A DNA stretch of 33,998 bases from JALHTV01 sp049510055. Lineage in GTDB: Bacteria > Planctomycetota > Phycisphaerae > SM23-33. Shown piece after piece: positions 15,139 to 23,772 of this stretch (its first letter is position 1; each line of letters opens with the position of its first letter). The stretch covers positions 1-33,998 of the forward strand of contig JBEKZI010000015.1 of assembly GCA_049510055.1 (NCBI GenBank), given 5' to 3'. Under the pieces are notes generated by a model that searched no databases, was not told the origin of the DNA, and saw nothing but the letters and a program-made list of their open reading frames with translations. A program made the translations under genes and the position numbers.

Positions 15139-16599
15139 CTACGATTCTTTCGTCTGCCGCAACAGCGGGAACAGGACCACGTCGCGGATGCTGGGGCAAC
15201 CGGCGAGCAGCATGACGACGCGGTCGATGCCGATGCCTAGCCCGCCGGCCGGGGGCATACCGTGCCGCAGGGCCGTCAGGAAGTCCTCGTCCATCGCCCG
15301 CATCGCGGCCGCGTCGCCCTCGCCCTTGACCTGCTGGCGGAAGTTGGCCTCCTGCACGGCCGGGTCGTTCAGCTCCGTGTACGCGTTGGCGATCTCCATG
15401 CCGGCGATGTACAGCTCGAAGCGCAGGGCGATGCTCGGATCGTCGGCCTTGCGGCGGGTCAGCGGGCAGATGTCGGCCGGGTAATCGATGACGAACGTCG
15501 GGCGGTTGGACCGCGCCAGGGCCGGCTCAACCGCGGCCGCAAAGACGTCGTTGACCACCACCGCGTCGTCCTTGTTGGCCTCCTCGATTTTCAATTGGCG
15601 CGCCTTGGCGCGCACGGCCTTGGCGTCGCGCATCGACACACCGGCGTGCTCCTGGAACAAGTCCTCATACTTCGCCCGCGGCCAGGGGGGCGTGAAGTCC
15701 AGCTCCAGCTCGCCGAACGTCAGCTTCGTTCTGCCGGCCACGGCGGAGGCGGCCCCGGCGATCAGCTCCTCGGTAATCTCCATCATCACTTCATAATCCG
15801 CGTAGGCCTGGTACAGCTCCAGCATGGTGAATTCCGGATTGTGCCGCGCGTCCAGCCCCTCGTTGCGGAAGTTCCGGCCAATCTCGAAGACCTTCTCCAT
15901 CCCGCCGACAAGCAATCGTTTGAGATAAAGTTCCGGACTGATCCGCAGGAACAGGTTGGCGTCCAGGCTGTTGTGGTGCGTGGTGAACGGCCGGGCCGCC
16001 CCGCCGCCGTAGATGGGCTGGAGGATCGGCGTCTCGACCTCCACGAAGCCGCGCCGCCGCAGGGCCGAGCGAATAAACTCCACGACGGCGACGCGCTTGG
16101 CGAACACAGCCGCCGAGGCCGGGTTGGCCATCAGGTCCAGGTAGCGCTGGCGGTAACGAATCTCCACGTCCGCCAGACCGTGGAACTTCTCCGGCATCGG
16201 CGAGAGGCTCTTGCACAGCAGCGTCAGCCGTTCGGCCCAGACGGTGATCTCCTTAGTCTTGGTCCGCTGCACCTTGCCGGCCACGGCGACGATGTCGCCG
16301 AGGTCCAGCAGCTTAGCCAGGGCCCAGCCCTTCTCCCCCAAGGCGTCCTTGCGGAGGGCGATCTGCATCGAGCCGCTGGGGTCGCGGAGGTGGGCGAACA
16401 TCATCTTGCCCATGTCGCGGATGAGGATCAGCCGGCCGGCGACGTCGGCCGACTGCGGCTCGGCAGCGTCATCCTTGAAGCGGTCGCACACCGCCTTGAT
16501 CGCCTCGGCCGTGTCGTAGCGGCCGCCGTAAGGGTCGATGCCCAGCTCGCGGATCTTTTGGAGCTTGGTTTGCCTGTCGGCTTGGACTTTTTCGAGCAT
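15139..16599 (-). CDS. lysS: Lysyl-tRNA synthetase, class II
   Basis: 486 residues, normal for bacterial LysRS. It charges tRNA-Lys with lysine. The N-terminal OB-fold anticodon-binding domain covers about 50-150 (AGRLILIRDMGKMMFAHLRD, LGDIVAVAGKVQRTKTKEIT). The class II catalytic core follows, with YRQRYLDLM, motif 2 FRNEGLDARHNPEFTMLE and motif 3 GLGIGIDRVVMLL. Position just before lolC/E is a common neighbourhood for lysS in Gram-negative bacteria. No strong ribosome-binding site is visible before ATG 16599. The 104-bp gap to rnr upstream shows no obvious promoter, so read-through from rnr is possible. Confidence 0.95.
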   Translation of the reverse strand: MLEKVQADRQTKLQKIRELGIDPYGGRYDTAEAIKAVCDRFKDDAAEPQSADVAGRLILIRDMGKMMFAHLRDPSGSMQIALRKDALGEKGWALAKLLDLGDIVAVAGKVQRTKTKEITVWAERLTLLCKSLSPMPEKFHGLADVEIRYRQRYLDLMANPASAAVFAKRVAVVEFIRSALRRRGFVEVETPILQPIYGGGAARPFTTHHNSLDANLFLRISPELYLKRLLVGGMEKVFEIGRNFRNEGLDARHNPEFTMLELYQAYADYEVMMEITEELIAGAASAVAGRTKLTFGELELDFTPPWPRAKYEDLFQEHAGVSMRDAKAVRAKARQLKIEEANKDDAVVVNDVFAAAVEPALARSNRPTFVIDYPADICPLTRRKADDPSIALRFELYIAGMEIANAYTELNDPAVQEANFRQQVKGEGDAAAMRAMDEDFLTALRHGMPPAGGLGIGIDRVVMLLAGCPSIRDVVLFPLLRQTKES

Positions 16600-16703
16600 G
16601 CTCGCACTCGCTGAGGGATATTACGCGAGCATCATCGGCCGGACGTGGGGTCAAGTCAAGCGCGGCGGAAAGGGAGCTCTGTCATCCCCCGAGATAGGTT
16701 GCA

Positions 16704-19010
16704 CTACCGCCGGCGTCCGCGGCCGCGGCGGTTGCGATGCTTGGGGGGCTGGGCGGGCGTCCCGCTCTTGGCGGCCGTGGCGGGTTTGGGCTGCTGCGGT
16801 TTGTGCTGCGGCTTATGCTGCGGTTGAGGCTTGGCGACCTTTGCACGCTGGGCCTGACCGGCCGGAACAAGGTTGAGCTGCCGGCGGGCCTCGTCCACGC
16901 CGACGATTCGCACGGCCATCACGTCGCCGATGCGGTAGTGGCGGCCTGTGCGCTCCCCGCGGACCTGGCCCAGCTTGGCGTCCACCTCCCACCAATCGTC
17001 GCCCAGGTCCTCCAGGCGCACCAGGCCGTCGATGAGGAACCGCCGCAGTTGCACGAACATGCCGAAATTGGCCACGCCCGTCACCACGCCCTCGAAATCC
17101 TGGCCGACGCGCCCGGCGAGCATCTGGAGCAGCAGCACCTCGCGCAGCTCCTGCTCGGCTGCCTCGGACCGCTTCTCGGCCGCGGTCATGGCCGATCCGA
17201 GCTGCACCAGCTCGCCGACGTGTTCCGGCGGGCGCGTGTCCAGGTGATTGCGGCAATAGTCCGCCAGCACGCGATGGACCGTCAGGTCCGGGTAGCGGCG
17301 GATGGGGCTGGTGAAGTGGCAGTAGTTTTCGCTGGCCAGGGCGAAGTGCCCCATGCGGGTGGGGGAGTACTCGGCCTGCTCAAACGTCCGCAGTACGGCC
17401 AGGTTCACGGCGTAGCTTTCCGGCTTGCCCTTGACGGCCTCCAGCAGGGCCTGGAGGTCGTGGCGGCTGGCGCCGCGCGGCAGGCGGTGCCCGGCCGCCC
17501 GCACGAACGCCGCCAGCGGCTCCGCCGAGGCCGGCTCCGGCGAGGGATGAATCCGCCGCAGCACGGGCCGGTCCAGGCGGTCCATCAGGGCCGCGACGGC
17601 CTCGTTGGCCTCGACCATGAACATCTCGATCAGCGTGTGCGTGTAGGAGAGGTCCTCCGGCACGGCGTCGGTGACGCGCCCGTGGGCGTCGAAGACCAGC
17701 TCCACGTCCGGCAGGTCCAGGTGCAGCATGCCCGCCTTGCGCCGGCGGACCTCGATCCGCCGCGCCAGGTCCAGGCAGCCGCGCATCAATTCCACGACCT
17801 TGCGCTCGTAGCCGCCGGTCTTGCCGTCGCAGATTGTCTGCGCTTGCTGGTACGTCAGCCGCTTGGCGGAGGCAATGACCGTCTCGGCGAATCGCGTGGC
17901 CACGACTTCGCCGGCGGCGTCGTAGGTGATGAAGGCGCTCTTGCAGTAGCGGCGCTGGCCTTCCTGAAGGCTGCACACGCCGTTGGAGAGGACCTCCGGC
18001 AGCATGGGCACGACCTTGCGAGGGAAGTAGGTGCTGGTGCCGCGGCCGCGGGCCTCCTCGTCCAGCGCGGTGCCGGGGCGGACGAAGTACGACACGTCGG
18101 CGATGTGCACGCCCAGCGTCACCCGGCCGCCGGGGCCGGCCTGGAGACTGATGGCGTCGTCGAAGTCGCGGGCGTCGGGCGGGTCGATGGTGACGATGGT
18201 CAGATTCGTCAGATCCTCGCGCCCCTTGGCATCGTGGGGATCGAAGGCCGCCGTGGCCGCCCGCGCGTCGGCCAGGGCCTGGGGCGAAAACTCATCGACC
18301 AACCCATGCGCGCGGATGACGGCCAGCGTCTCGACTTCCAATTTGCCGCCGAGGCCCAGGGTCTCGACGATCACGCCGGAGGGCAACTGGCCCGGTTTGC
18401 CGTACTGGACGATCTCGGCCACGACCTTGGTGCCCTCGGGCGGCCCGGCGGCGCCGACGTCGCGGATGACGATCGGGCTGGTCATGAACTTGCCGTCGGG
18501 CATGACGAACCACGCCGCGCCGGCGGCCTCGCTGCCGCGAAGCGGCTTAAGCTTGTCGAAGGCCGCCCGCCGCAGCGTGCCGACGAAGCGGTTCTGCCCG
18601 CGGCGGAGGATTTCCACGACCGTGCCGGCGTACAGCGCCCGGCCGTCGCGCTTGCCGCGATGGCGCACCGTGGCCACGACCAGGTCGCCGGTCAGCGCCC
18701 CGCCGGTGGATTCCTCCGGCACGAACAGGTCGCCGTGGGCGTTGGGCGTCTCGGGCACGATGAAGCCGAATCCTCGCGGGTTGGCGCGGAAGATGCCCGT
18801 CACGCGGTCGCCGATGGCCGGGAGGGTCAGGGCGTCCTTGGCCCCCAGGACGACGCGGCCAGAGTCGCGCAGCTGCTTGATCGCCTCGCGGAACGTGCCG
18901 TAGTCCTCATCCGCCACGCCGAGTTGGCGAGCGAGCTGACGCGGCTTGAGCGGCTGATACCCGCGGGCGGCCAGAAACTTGACAATGGCATTGATGTAAC
19001 GGTCAGGCAT
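16704..19010 (-). CDS. rnr: Ribonuclease R
   Basis: 768 residues. Domains in order: an N-terminal helix-turn-helix-like segment (PLKPRQLARQLGV), cold-shock/OB domains (about 65-230; FRANPRGFGFIVPE), and the RNB catalytic domain with TIDPPDARDFDDAISL (about 274-289), whose aspartates bind magnesium. Then come MLHLDLPDVELVFDAHG and HFTSPIRRYPDLTVHRVL, and a C-terminal S1 domain (about 650-728; FEGVVTGVANFGMFVQL). RNase R is the processive 3'-5' exonuclease that degrades structured RNA and supports trans-translation. The last 40 residues are a Lys/Pro/Gln- then Arg-rich tail ending in RRGRGRRR, likely to contact RNA. A degenerate 7-bp repeat array lies directly in the leader, and the ribosome-binding site before ATG 19010 is weak. 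Confidence 0.95.
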   Translation of the reverse strand: MPDRYINAIVKFLAARGYQPLKPRQLARQLGVADEDYGTFREAIKQLRDSGRVVLGAKDALTLPAIGDRVTGIFRANPRGFGFIVPETPNAHGDLFVPEESTGGALTGDLVVATVRHRGKRDGRALYAGTVVEILRRGQNRFVGTLRRAAFDKLKPLRGSEAAGAAWFVMPDGKFMTSPIVIRDVGAAGPPEGTKVVAEIVQYGKPGQLPSGVIVETLGLGGKLEVETLAVIRAHGLVDEFSPQALADARAATAAFDPHDAKGREDLTNLTIVTIDPPDARDFDDAISLQAGPGGRVTLGVHIADVSYFVRPGTALDEEARGRGTSTYFPRKVVPMLPEVLSNGVCSLQEGQRRYCKSAFITYDAAGEVVATRFAETVIASAKRLTYQQAQTICDGKTGGYERKVVELMRGCLDLARRIEVRRRKAGMLHLDLPDVELVFDAHGRVTDAVPEDLSYTHTLIEMFMVEANEAVAALMDRLDRPVLRRIHPSPEPASAEPLAAFVRAAGHRLPRGASRHDLQALLEAVKGKPESYAVNLAVLRTFEQAEYSPTRMGHFALASENYCHFTSPIRRYPDLTVHRVLADYCRNHLDTRPPEHVGELVQLGSAMTAAEKRSEAAEQELREVLLLQMLAGRVGQDFEGVVTGVANFGMFVQLRRFLIDGLVRLEDLGDDWWEVDAKLGQVRGERTGRHYRIGDVMAVRIVGVDEARRQLNLVPAGQAQRAKVAKPQPQHKPQHKPQQPKPATAAKSGTPAQPPKHRNRRGRGRRR

Positions 19011-19017
19011 TTTTCTT

Positions 19018-19052
19018 TAGTTCGTAGTGCGCGGTGCGTAGTGCGTCGTGTG
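19018..19052. repeat. Five-unit degenerate 7-bp repeat in the rnr leader
   Basis: Units in register: TAGTTCG, TAGTGCG, CGGTGCG, TAGTGCG, TCGTGTG. The array ends seven bases upstream of the rnr start codon on the minus strand, so it should lie in the 5' untranslated region of rnr mRNA. Confidence 0.7.
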
Positions 19053-19232
19053 CAAAAAACCCCGGCCCGCCGCGGCCGGCCCAAGGCGAATCATACATTA
19101 CCAAGCCAGCCGACGCTCTGCACGAATTCCCTCCCGGGCGTTCCTCGCTCGACGGCGCGCCCCGAAGCCGGTAGGATGGTGCCCGCGGGGAACGAACCGC
19201 GCCGCCGGCGCTATGGCGCCATGGAGAAAATT

Positions 19233-19571
19233 ATGCCGACAATCGCCGAACTGGCCGCTCAATTGGGTCAAGCCGTCGCCAACTCGCCCCAGGCCGCCAA
19301 GCTGAAAGCCGCCAGGGCGGAACTGGACCGCCACGCCGACATCGCGGCCATGCTGAAGGAGTTTTCCGCCCACGCCGAGAAGCTCGCCAAGCTGGAGGAG
19401 GCCAACAAGCCCGTCGAGGTCGCCGACAAGCACAAGCTCCAGGAGTTGCAGGATAAGCTCGTCAGCCACGAGGTCTTCAAGCGCTACACGGCCGCCCAGA
19501 TGGACTACGTGGACCTCATGCGCCAAGTCAACGCCGAACTCCGCAAACACCTGGCCGCGGTGGAAGAGTAG
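19233..19571 (+). CDS. YlbF/YmcA-family (DUF964-type) protein
   Basis: 112 residues, almost wholly helical: an Ala/Lys/Glu-rich N-terminal half (TIAELAAQLGQAVANSPQAA) and a conserved-looking end (YTAAQMDYVDLMRQVNAELRKHL). Length, helix pattern and the N-terminal LGQAVANSPxxxxLKxA segment fit the Com_YlbF family. In Bacillus, members of this family form a complex that directs RNase Y towards particular transcripts. ATG 19233 is preferred to ATG 19221 because GGAG lies seven bases before it. It is divergent from rnr. A role as an RNase Y partner here is an inference, helped by rny lying in the same window. Confidence 0.75.
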   Translation: MPTIAELAAQLGQAVANSPQAAKLKAARAELDRHADIAAMLKEFSAHAEKLAKLEEANKPVEVADKHKLQELQDKLVSHEVFKRYTAAQMDYVDLMRQVNAELRKHLAAVEE

Positions 19572-19749
19572 CAATCCCGTGGGCGGCAGAGCTGCGCACC
19601 CTATCCAGCTTGCGCGTATAAGTACACTAAGAATAACGGGTTATCGGCCAAACGATCACCGTTGATTGCAAGGTCTCAGGAGGAACTTGAACCCCAGCCG
19701 CTTCTAGCTTTAATTGTAATTGTAGATGGTGCAGATAAGGAGAATAACC
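19572..19749 (+). other. AT-richer spacer entering an accessory patch
   Basis: Base composition drops sharply after the ylbF-like stop and stays low to about 20800. No RNA gene or promoter is clear. AAGGAG at 19737-19742 sets the start of the next gene. Confidence 0.4.
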
Positions 19750-20175
19750 ATGATAAACCCACTACATAGACCGAACCCAGGTCGTGCCTTGATGAGGATC
19801 ACTGACCCCTGGCGTAGACCCAACCCGGGTCGCGCCTTGATGATGAGGATGGTTGCCACCAGCAGCGATGTGGGCCAGGCAGGCGAAAGCGCTGTCGTGG
19901 CCGAACTAAAGAAGCTGGGTTATAGGATCACCTCATGGGACACCCAAGGACCCGGGGCAACCGATATCGAGGCAGCGTCTTCGATGACGACCCTGCTTGT
20001 CCAGGTCAAAACAGCGGTGTCTCCGAATGCACCAGCGTCCCTAAGTGGCGATGAGAGGCGTGCGATTACCGCGCGAGCATTACGCAAAGGGGCCGAGGCG
20101 TGGGAGGCGCGAGTCTTTCTGGCGAACCGCTTGCTTCTGCCCGTAGCTAAAATAGCTTGGCAGAAACTTAACTAG
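19750..20175 (+). CDS. Small PD-(D/E)XK nuclease-like protein with duplicated N-terminal motif
   Basis: 141 residues from ATG 19750, with AAGGAG seven bases upstream; an in-frame ATG at 19726 has no such site. Residues 42-120 look like a PD-(D/E)XK nuclease core of the Holliday-resolvase/VRR type: GQAGESAVVAELKKLGYRI (E46), then GPGATDIEA (D72), a hydrophobic strand, and VQVK (Q85, K87). The first 40 residues are unusual: RPNPGRALM occurs at 7-15 and again at 23-31, a 16-residue period. Composition is far less GC-rich than in flanking genes, suggesting acquisition. The next gene is a one-TM protein on the same strand. Cleavage activity is predicted from motif order only. Confidence 0.65.
   Translation: MINPLHRPNPGRALMRITDPWRRPNPGRALMMRMVATSSDVGQAGESAVVAELKKLGYRITSWDTQGPGATDIEAASSMTTLLVQVKTAVSPNAPASLSGDERRAITARALRKGAEAWEARVFLANRLLLPVAKIAWQKLN
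19768..19842 (+). repeat. Direct repeat encoding RPNPGRALM twice
   Basis: Copies 19768-19794 and 19816-19842 are 48 bp apart and match at 24 of 27 bases. All three differences are third-position synonymous changes (CCG/CCC, CCA/CCG, CGT/CGC), so the peptide is identical in both copies. Confidence 0.85.
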
Positions 20176-20307
20176 AGTTGATAGTCCGACAGAGTGGACA
20201 GCTGGTAGTGGGCTCACAGTTCTGTTGTGCGCGGAGTCATCTGTACATAATCCCGTACGCGGCTTTACTGCGTACCCTATCGGATCCAAAGAGAAACCGG
20301 TGCCCCG

Positions 20308-20787
20308 ATGAAGGGTCTCGACCTGTCAAACCTGATTGACCTAGGCATGCGAATTGTCAGCGCGATTGGGTGTGCTTGGGGCTATCTAATGAAGTGGCTC
20401 GGTGTGTCAGCCCTGATTGCACTAGGCGCACTAATTTTCAGTGCGCTTACGTATCGCGAAGTCCGTCGCGCGGCTAGGTCGGCATTCCTAACCGCTAAGG
20501 TCAGGTGCGTATCGGTTACGTCAAATAAGTGTGTTAGCCTCGTGATCCACAATAGCGGTAAATCGGAGGCGAGGAACATCCGGGTACTGATAACAAAACA
20601 ACCAATTAACAACGATCCCCCGGCGAAGGGAGAAATCCCCAAAGAAACTGTCATAGGCCCCGGCGTATCATACGATGCTCGCGCAATCTACCTGCCCTTG
20701 TGGTGGTTGTCCTATCAGGCGACCCTGATCTGGGATGACGACTGGAAGCGTGACAATTCCTGGAGGCACACACTCAGCGACGGCTAA
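20308..20787 (+). CDS. Hypothetical one-TM protein
   Basis: 159 residues. The N-terminal region has one clear membrane helix (about 32-50, GVSALIALGALIFSALTY), preceded by a weaker hydrophobic stretch (about 10-28) and followed by a basic segment (REVRRAARSAF), which places the rest outside or inside by the positive-inside rule. The C-terminal 100 residues are beta-rich (VRCVSVTSNKCVSLVIHNSG, then ARNIRVLI) and look like a small beta-sandwich, but I do not recognise a family. Composition is as low in GC as the nuclease gene 132 bp upstream, so the two may have arrived together. The ribosome-binding site is weak. Confidence 0.55.
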   Translation: MKGLDLSNLIDLGMRIVSAIGCAWGYLMKWLGVSALIALGALIFSALTYREVRRAARSAFLTAKVRCVSVTSNKCVSLVIHNSGKSEARNIRVLITKQPINNDPPAKGEIPKETVIGPGVSYDARAIYLPLWWLSYQATLIWDDDWKRDNSWRHTLSDG

Positions 20788-20827
20788 AAAGACAACCCCT
20801 GGTTAGGCTGCCGGGCTTTGGATCACC

Positions 20828-21805
20828 TTACAATTCCTTGCTCCGCTTGTAGATTCTCGTTTCCAGGCTGGGCAGGTAGGAGGTGAAGGAGGTATTGGGG
20901 TCGGGGTCGGACTCGATGGCCTTGGTGGTGATGAAGAGTTTGGCGTCCAGGTTGTCGACGTAGTGGACGAAGAACGCCTCGGGGATGGCCGGCAGTCTGG
21001 GAGCGCCGAACTCGAGCTGGCCGTGGTGGCTGACGATGATGTGCTGGAGCAGGTCCAGCGTCTTGGCCGGGAAGGGTTCGCCGGTCTCGGCCGCGACGGC
21101 CGCGGCCTTTTGGGCGACCCACACAGCCGCCAGGGTCACGTGGCCGACGAGCTGGCCGCGGTCGGTGTAGGCCATGCTCGTCCCGGCGGTCAGTTCGGCC
21201 GTCTTGCCGATGTCGTGCAGGAACATGCCCGCCAGCACGAGGTCCGGATTGACAGCCGGGTACAGCGGCAGCAGCGCCTTGGCCACCCGCATCGTCGCCA
21301 GCGTGTGCTCGAGCAGGCCGCCGATGAAGGCGTGATGCAACTGGAGCGCCGCGGGGCTGCGCTTGAACGCGGCGACGAAATCCTGGTCCTCGATGAACTT
21401 CTTGATCAGCAGGCGAATGGGATCGTTCTTGATGCCGCGGAGGATTTCGGTCAGCTCGCCCCACATGGCCTCGACGTCCTGCTTGGTGACGGGCAGGAAG
21501 TCGGCCAGGTCCACCTTCTCGGCCGGCCAGGGGCGGCAGGCGTCGATGATGAGCTGGAGCGTGCCGCGATACTCCTCCGTGCGGCCCTTGACCTGGAGGA
21601 AGCCGTCCACCGGCACGGCGTTGTAGATGCTCTCGGAGATCTGCCACATGCGGGCGGCCAGCGTCCCGCCCTTGTCGGCCAGCGTGCACTGAAGGTACAG
21701 CCCGCCGGCCTTGGTGGTCCGCAGGTCCTTGTCCCGCACCAGGAACACCTGGTCGAGGGTCTCCCCGGCCATGAGCTGATTCACGTAGCGGCGATTGGCA
21801 GCCAT
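20828..21805 (-). CDS. YhaM-type 3'-5' exoribonuclease / HD-domain protein with OB fold
   Basis: 325 residues. The N-terminal OB fold (about 5-90: VFLVRDKDLRTTKAGGLYLQ, then LADKGGTLAARMW) is followed by an HD domain: HHAFIGGLLEHTLATM, the HD pair in LAGMFLHDIGKTAEL, IIVSHHGQLEFGAP, and FFVHYVDNLDAKL. The order and the SHHG...EFGAPRLP...DNLDAK pattern match the YhaM family, which trims RNA (and DNA) from the 3' end in Gram-positive bacteria. Family assignment is firm; RNase activity is by analogy. ATG 21805 (MAANRRYVNQL) is preferred. The frame extends to 21904 with no family match and overlaps a repeat-rich leader. No good ribosome-binding site is visible. Confidence 0.85.
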   Translation of the reverse strand: MAANRRYVNQLMAGETLDQVFLVRDKDLRTTKAGGLYLQCTLADKGGTLAARMWQISESIYNAVPVDGFLQVKGRTEEYRGTLQLIIDACRPWPAEKVDLADFLPVTKQDVEAMWGELTEILRGIKNDPIRLLIKKFIEDQDFVAAFKRSPAALQLHHAFIGGLLEHTLATMRVAKALLPLYPAVNPDLVLAGMFLHDIGKTAELTAGTSMAYTDRGQLVGHVTLAAVWVAQKAAAVAAETGEPFPAKTLDLLQHIIVSHHGQLEFGAPRLPAIPEAFFVHYVDNLDAKLFITTKAIESDPDPNTSFTSYLPSLETRIYKRSKEL

Positions 21806-21880
21806 GATGGACCATTGTAGCCGCAGGCAACGGCGTTGAAAACGCAGGCGTTTCGGAATATAAGCGGGCCACAACAGCCG

Positions 21881-21941
21881 GTGAGAGGTGAGCAAAGACA
21901 TCACAGCGGCAGCCCTTACCTCTAACCTCTCACCTCTAACC
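21881..21941. repeat. 7-bp ACCTCTM array with an inverted partner, between yhaM-like gene and proS
   Basis: ACCTCTA, ACCTCTC, ACCTCTA occupy 21918-21938 in perfect register. GTGAGAGGTGAG at 21881-21892 is complementary to part of the array, so the two can pair. It lies between divergent genes and ends 15 bp before the proS start codon. Confidence 0.65.
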
Positions 21942-21956
21942 TAGAAAGTTTTTGAT

Positions 21957-23747
21957 ATGCGATATAGCCAACTGCTGATTCCGACGGTCAAAGAGACGCC
22001 GGCCGAGGCGGAGATTCCCAGCCACCAGCTCATGATCCGCGCGGGGTTCATCCGCAAGCTGGCCAGTGGGACGTACACCTACCTGCCGCTGGGCTGGCGA
22101 AGCCTGCGGAAGATCGTCGAGATCGTCCGGCAGGAAATGGACGCCGCCGGGGCGCAGGAAATTCTCCTGCCCATCCTCCAGCCGATGGAGCTGTGGCAGC
22201 AGACCGGCCGCGACGTGGTGTTCAAGGACATCCTGTGCCATTTCGAGGACCATCACGGCCGCCAGAACGTGCTGGCGCCGACGGCGGAGGAATCGGTCAC
22301 GTCGCTGGTGGCGGGCGAGGTCAGCAGCTACCGGCAACTGCCGATCACGCTCTATCAGATTAACACCAAGTTCCGCGACGAGTTCCGCCCGCAGTACGGC
22401 GTCATCCGCAGCCGCGAATTCCTGATGAAGGACGCCTACAGCTTCGACGCGACGGCCGAGGGACTGAATGAGTCCTACCGCAAGATGTACGACGCGTATT
22501 GCCGCATCTTCGACCGCTGCGGGCTTGTGTACACGATCGTCCAGGCCTCCTCCGGCGGCATGGGCGGCACCGACACCGAGGAATTCATGGTCCCCGCAGC
22601 CGTCGGCGACGTGCTGGTGACGACCGAAGACGGCGCCTACGCGGCCAACATCGACATGGCCCAGGTGGATCCGCTAAAGCTGACGGCCGAGGCGCAGGCC
22701 GCACGCAAGGCCGCCCCCAAGATGCAGGAAGTGCCCACGCCCGGCGTCGGTAGCATCGAGGCCGTCTGCAAACTCCTGGGCACCCAGCCGCCGGAAATGA
22801 TCAAGACGCTGATCTACGTTACCAGGCCGGTCGGCGACGCCAAAGCGGCCAAAGATGCCAAAAAGGTCCTGGCCGTGCTGGTGCGGGGCGATCACGAGAT
22901 CAACGAGTCCAAGCTCGCCGCCCAGGCCGGCGGAGACGTGGAATTGGCGGACGAAGCCGTCATCCGCAAAGTAACTGCTGCGGCTGTGGGATTCGCCGGG
23001 CCGATGGGCCTGGCCGGCAAGGTGAGCACACTGATCGTCGATCACGCCGTGGCCGCGATGGGCGTGGGCGTGGCCGGGGCGAACAAGACCGACGCCCACG
23101 TGAAAAACGTCGTGCCAGGGCGGGATTTCCCGCTGGCCGGCGACCACGTCCTGGTGGCCGACGTCCGCAATGCGGCCGAGGGCGACACATGGGGCGGCAA
23201 GAAGCTTGTGTTTTCCTGCGGCATCGAGGTCGGCCACGTGTTCAAGCTGGGGACCAAGTACAGCATCGCGATGGGCGCGAATTTCCTGGACGAAAAGGGC
23301 CAGTCCCGCCCATGCTTGATGGGTTGCTACGGCGCCGGCATCAATCGCATCCTGGCGACGGCCATCGAAATCGGCCACGACGACGCCGGCTGCATCCTGC
23401 CGATCAGCATCGCCCCGTTTGAAGTGGAAATCGTGCCGCTGAACAGCGATAAGCCGGCCGTCTGCGCCGAGGCGCAGCGGATTCACGACGAGCTAGAAGC
23501 CGCCGGCGTGGAGGCGTTGCTGGACGACCGCGACGCCCGCCCGGGCGTGAAGCTCAAGGACGCCGACCTGATCGGCATTCCGCTGCGCGTGGTGGTCGGC
23601 GAGCGCGGCCTCAAAGACGGCAAGGTCGAGCTGAAGCGCCGCACGGACGCCCAGCCGACCCTCGTGCCGGCCGAGCGGGCCGCGGCCGAAGTCCGGCGGA
23701 TCGTGGACGAAATGAAAACCAAGTTACAGGCGAGAGTCGCACTCTAA
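21957..23747 (+). CDS. proS: Prolyl-tRNA synthetase, bacterial type with editing domain
   Basis: 596 residues, slightly longer than most bacterial-type ProRS. It charges tRNA-Pro. The catalytic core opens with RYSQLLIPTVKETPAEAEIP and has LPLGWRSLRKI, the class II motif 2 region FRDEFRPQYGVIRSREFLMKDAYSF and the motif 3 region MGCYGAGINRILATAIE. A YbaK-like editing insertion, which removes mischarged Ala, lies between (about 225-390), for example LAVLVRGDHEINESKLAAQAG. The C-terminal anticodon-binding domain contains EALLDDRDARPGVKLKDADLIGIPLRVVVG. No strong ribosome-binding site precedes ATG 21957. The stop codon lies inside a copy of the ACCTCTM repeat. Confidence 0.96.
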   Translation: MRYSQLLIPTVKETPAEAEIPSHQLMIRAGFIRKLASGTYTYLPLGWRSLRKIVEIVRQEMDAAGAQEILLPILQPMELWQQTGRDVVFKDILCHFEDHHGRQNVLAPTAEESVTSLVAGEVSSYRQLPITLYQINTKFRDEFRPQYGVIRSREFLMKDAYSFDATAEGLNESYRKMYDAYCRIFDRCGLVYTIVQASSGGMGGTDTEEFMVPAAVGDVLVTTEDGAYAANIDMAQVDPLKLTAEAQAARKAAPKMQEVPTPGVGSIEAVCKLLGTQPPEMIKTLIYVTRPVGDAKAAKDAKKVLAVLVRGDHEINESKLAAQAGGDVELADEAVIRKVTAAAVGFAGPMGLAGKVSTLIVDHAVAAMGVGVAGANKTDAHVKNVVPGRDFPLAGDHVLVADVRNAAEGDTWGGKKLVFSCGIEVGHVFKLGTKYSIAMGANFLDEKGQSRPCLMGCYGAGINRILATAIEIGHDDAGCILPISIAPFEVEIVPLNSDKPAVCAEAQRIHDELEAAGVEALLDDRDARPGVKLKDADLIGIPLRVVVGERGLKDGKVELKRRTDAQPTLVPAERAAAEVRRIVDEMKTKLQARVAL

Positions 23748-23766
23748 CCTCTAACCTCTCACCTTC
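23741..23766. repeat. ACCTCTM array spanning the proS stop codon
   Basis: A partial unit, then ACCTCTA (23747-23753), ACCTCTC (23754-23760) and a diverged unit. The proS TAA (23745-23747) falls within the array, and the next gene starts six bases after it. Confidence 0.6.
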
Positions 23767-23772
23767 TTCACA

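Noticed and set aside
16737..18900. Very long open frame on the plus strand
   Set aside because: It is antisense to rnr, whose RNB and S1 motifs are unmistakable. The plus-strand product is Gly/His/Val-rich with no family resemblance, as expected from the complement of GC-rich codons.
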